NCBI GenBank assembly: GCA_002771315.1
Contig: PCSF01000247.1
Location: 1-24,701 of the forward strand
DNA: 24,701 nt
From: Desulfobacterales bacterium CG23_combo_of_CG06-09_8_20_14_all_52_9
Lineage (GTDB): Bacteria; Desulfobacterota; Desulfobacteria; Desulfobacterales; UBA2156
Direction of reading: 5' to 3'
A model generated the notes under the pieces. It did no database searches. It was not told the origin of the DNA and saw nothing but the letters and a program-made list of their open reading frames with translations. The translations under genes were made by a program, and so were the position numbers. Shown in pieces: positions 24,264 to 24,701 of the stretch (its first letter is position 1; every line of letters begins with the position of its first letter).

Positions 24264-24701
24264 TTTCGGCTATTTTGAGGAAGATCGTCTCGGAAAACCC
24301 GACAACCTGAAACTGGTCGGACGTTTATATCCGTACTCCAGGCCTTACCGATGGCTATTCTTGCTGACTATCGTCCTGGTTCTAATTTTGACCCTTTTGG
24401 ATCTTGCCGTCCCTTACGTGACCAAAGTTGCCATCGACCGTTACATCGTACCGGTATCGGATGCCTCAAACTCACATGAACCCTCACAGGCTCAACCTTT
24501 AATGCGCAGCTATAGCGTCAATCTCGCAGACCCGGTGAATCAGGAAATCGTCTCCCGATATCCGGAGCAATTCCTGGTGAAGGAAGGCACGGCAACGATT
24601 CCTTTCGAACACCTTCGGTCAATGGATTCCGAAGACCTGAAAAAATTGCGTCAAAAAGATCTGAAGGGTGTGGGGATCGCTGCCGGAGTGCTTCTGGCTC
24701 T
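24253..24701 (+). CDS. ABC exporter half-transporter, second of the pair (partial, cut by window end)
   Basis: The frame is open from the GTG at 24253 to the window edge, giving 149 residues with no stop. The N-terminus VHGNFGYFEEDRLGKP and the segment LVGRLYPYSRPYRWLF are typical of the larger partner in YheI/YheH-like exporter pairs. The first transmembrane helix (about 37-55) is followed by VPYVTKVAIDRYIV. Then comes a hydrophilic stretch of about 80 residues, from about 67 to 142, before the next hydrophobic segment (GIAAGVLLA). Standard half-transporters have only a short loop there. The nucleotide-binding domain lies beyond the window. I expect it to have an intact catalytic Glu, complementing the degenerate first half. 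Translation is probably coupled to the preceding gene. Confidence 0.85.
   Translation, partial: MHGNFGYFEEDRLGKPDNLKLVGRLYPYSRPYRWLFLLTIVLVLILTLLDLAVPYVTKVAIDRYIVPVSDASNSHEPSQAQPLMRSYSVNLADPVNQEIVSRYPEQFLVKEGTATIPFEHLRSMDSEDLKKLRQKDLKGVGIAAGVLLA

Overview
The window looks like chromosome of a mesophilic, probably anaerobic deltaproteobacterium (Desulfobacterota, Desulfobacteraceae-like). The evidence is moderate GC content, a selenocysteine tRNA, a RecCBD helicase-nuclease, a nickel-pincer cofactor gene (larC), a sigma-54 two-component pair, and a hairpin-rich interspersed repeat of a kind I associate with these genomes. The lineage is inferred from gene content; no rRNA or other marker gene is present.

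Layout. 1-311 is AT-rich DNA followed by a 157-bp inverted-repeat element. 312-740 is a small OsmC-family protein, tail-to-tail with a minus-strand recC-recB-recD cluster (9407 to 737) whose genes overlap or nearly touch. Upstream of recC on the same strand lie elbB (DJ-1/PfpI superfamily) and a REC-PAS-HD-GYP response regulator. The next minus-strand unit, 14538 to 11923, encodes a pseudo-receiver/four-cysteine protein, KtrB and KtrA (potassium uptake). Directly upstream of that unit are a sigma-54-dependent response regulator and its histidine kinase (17603 to 14741). The selenocysteine tRNA gene (17837-17934, minus) with its own promoter separates this block from the plus-strand genes for a PepT-like M20 peptidase and LarC. 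An RNase II-family exoribonuclease on the minus strand ends inside the larC tail. The window closes with a plus-strand pair of ABC-exporter half-transporters; the second is cut by the window edge.

How the genes may work together. RecC, RecB and RecD form one enzyme, and all nuclease and helicase motifs are intact. The two ABC halves look like a heterodimer: the first carries Asp where the catalytic Glu is expected, and the second is translationally coupled to it. The most interesting regulatory picture is the potassium operon. A -24/-12 sigma-54 promoter (GG-N10-GC) sits 70-85 bp upstream of the pseudo-receiver gene, and a TTGCA-type palindrome lies about 125-140 bp upstream of the predicted start site. 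The neighbouring two-component system supplies a sigma-54 activator. I infer that this system may switch KtrAB expression. No mobile element, CRISPR array, rRNA gene or phage gene was seen.
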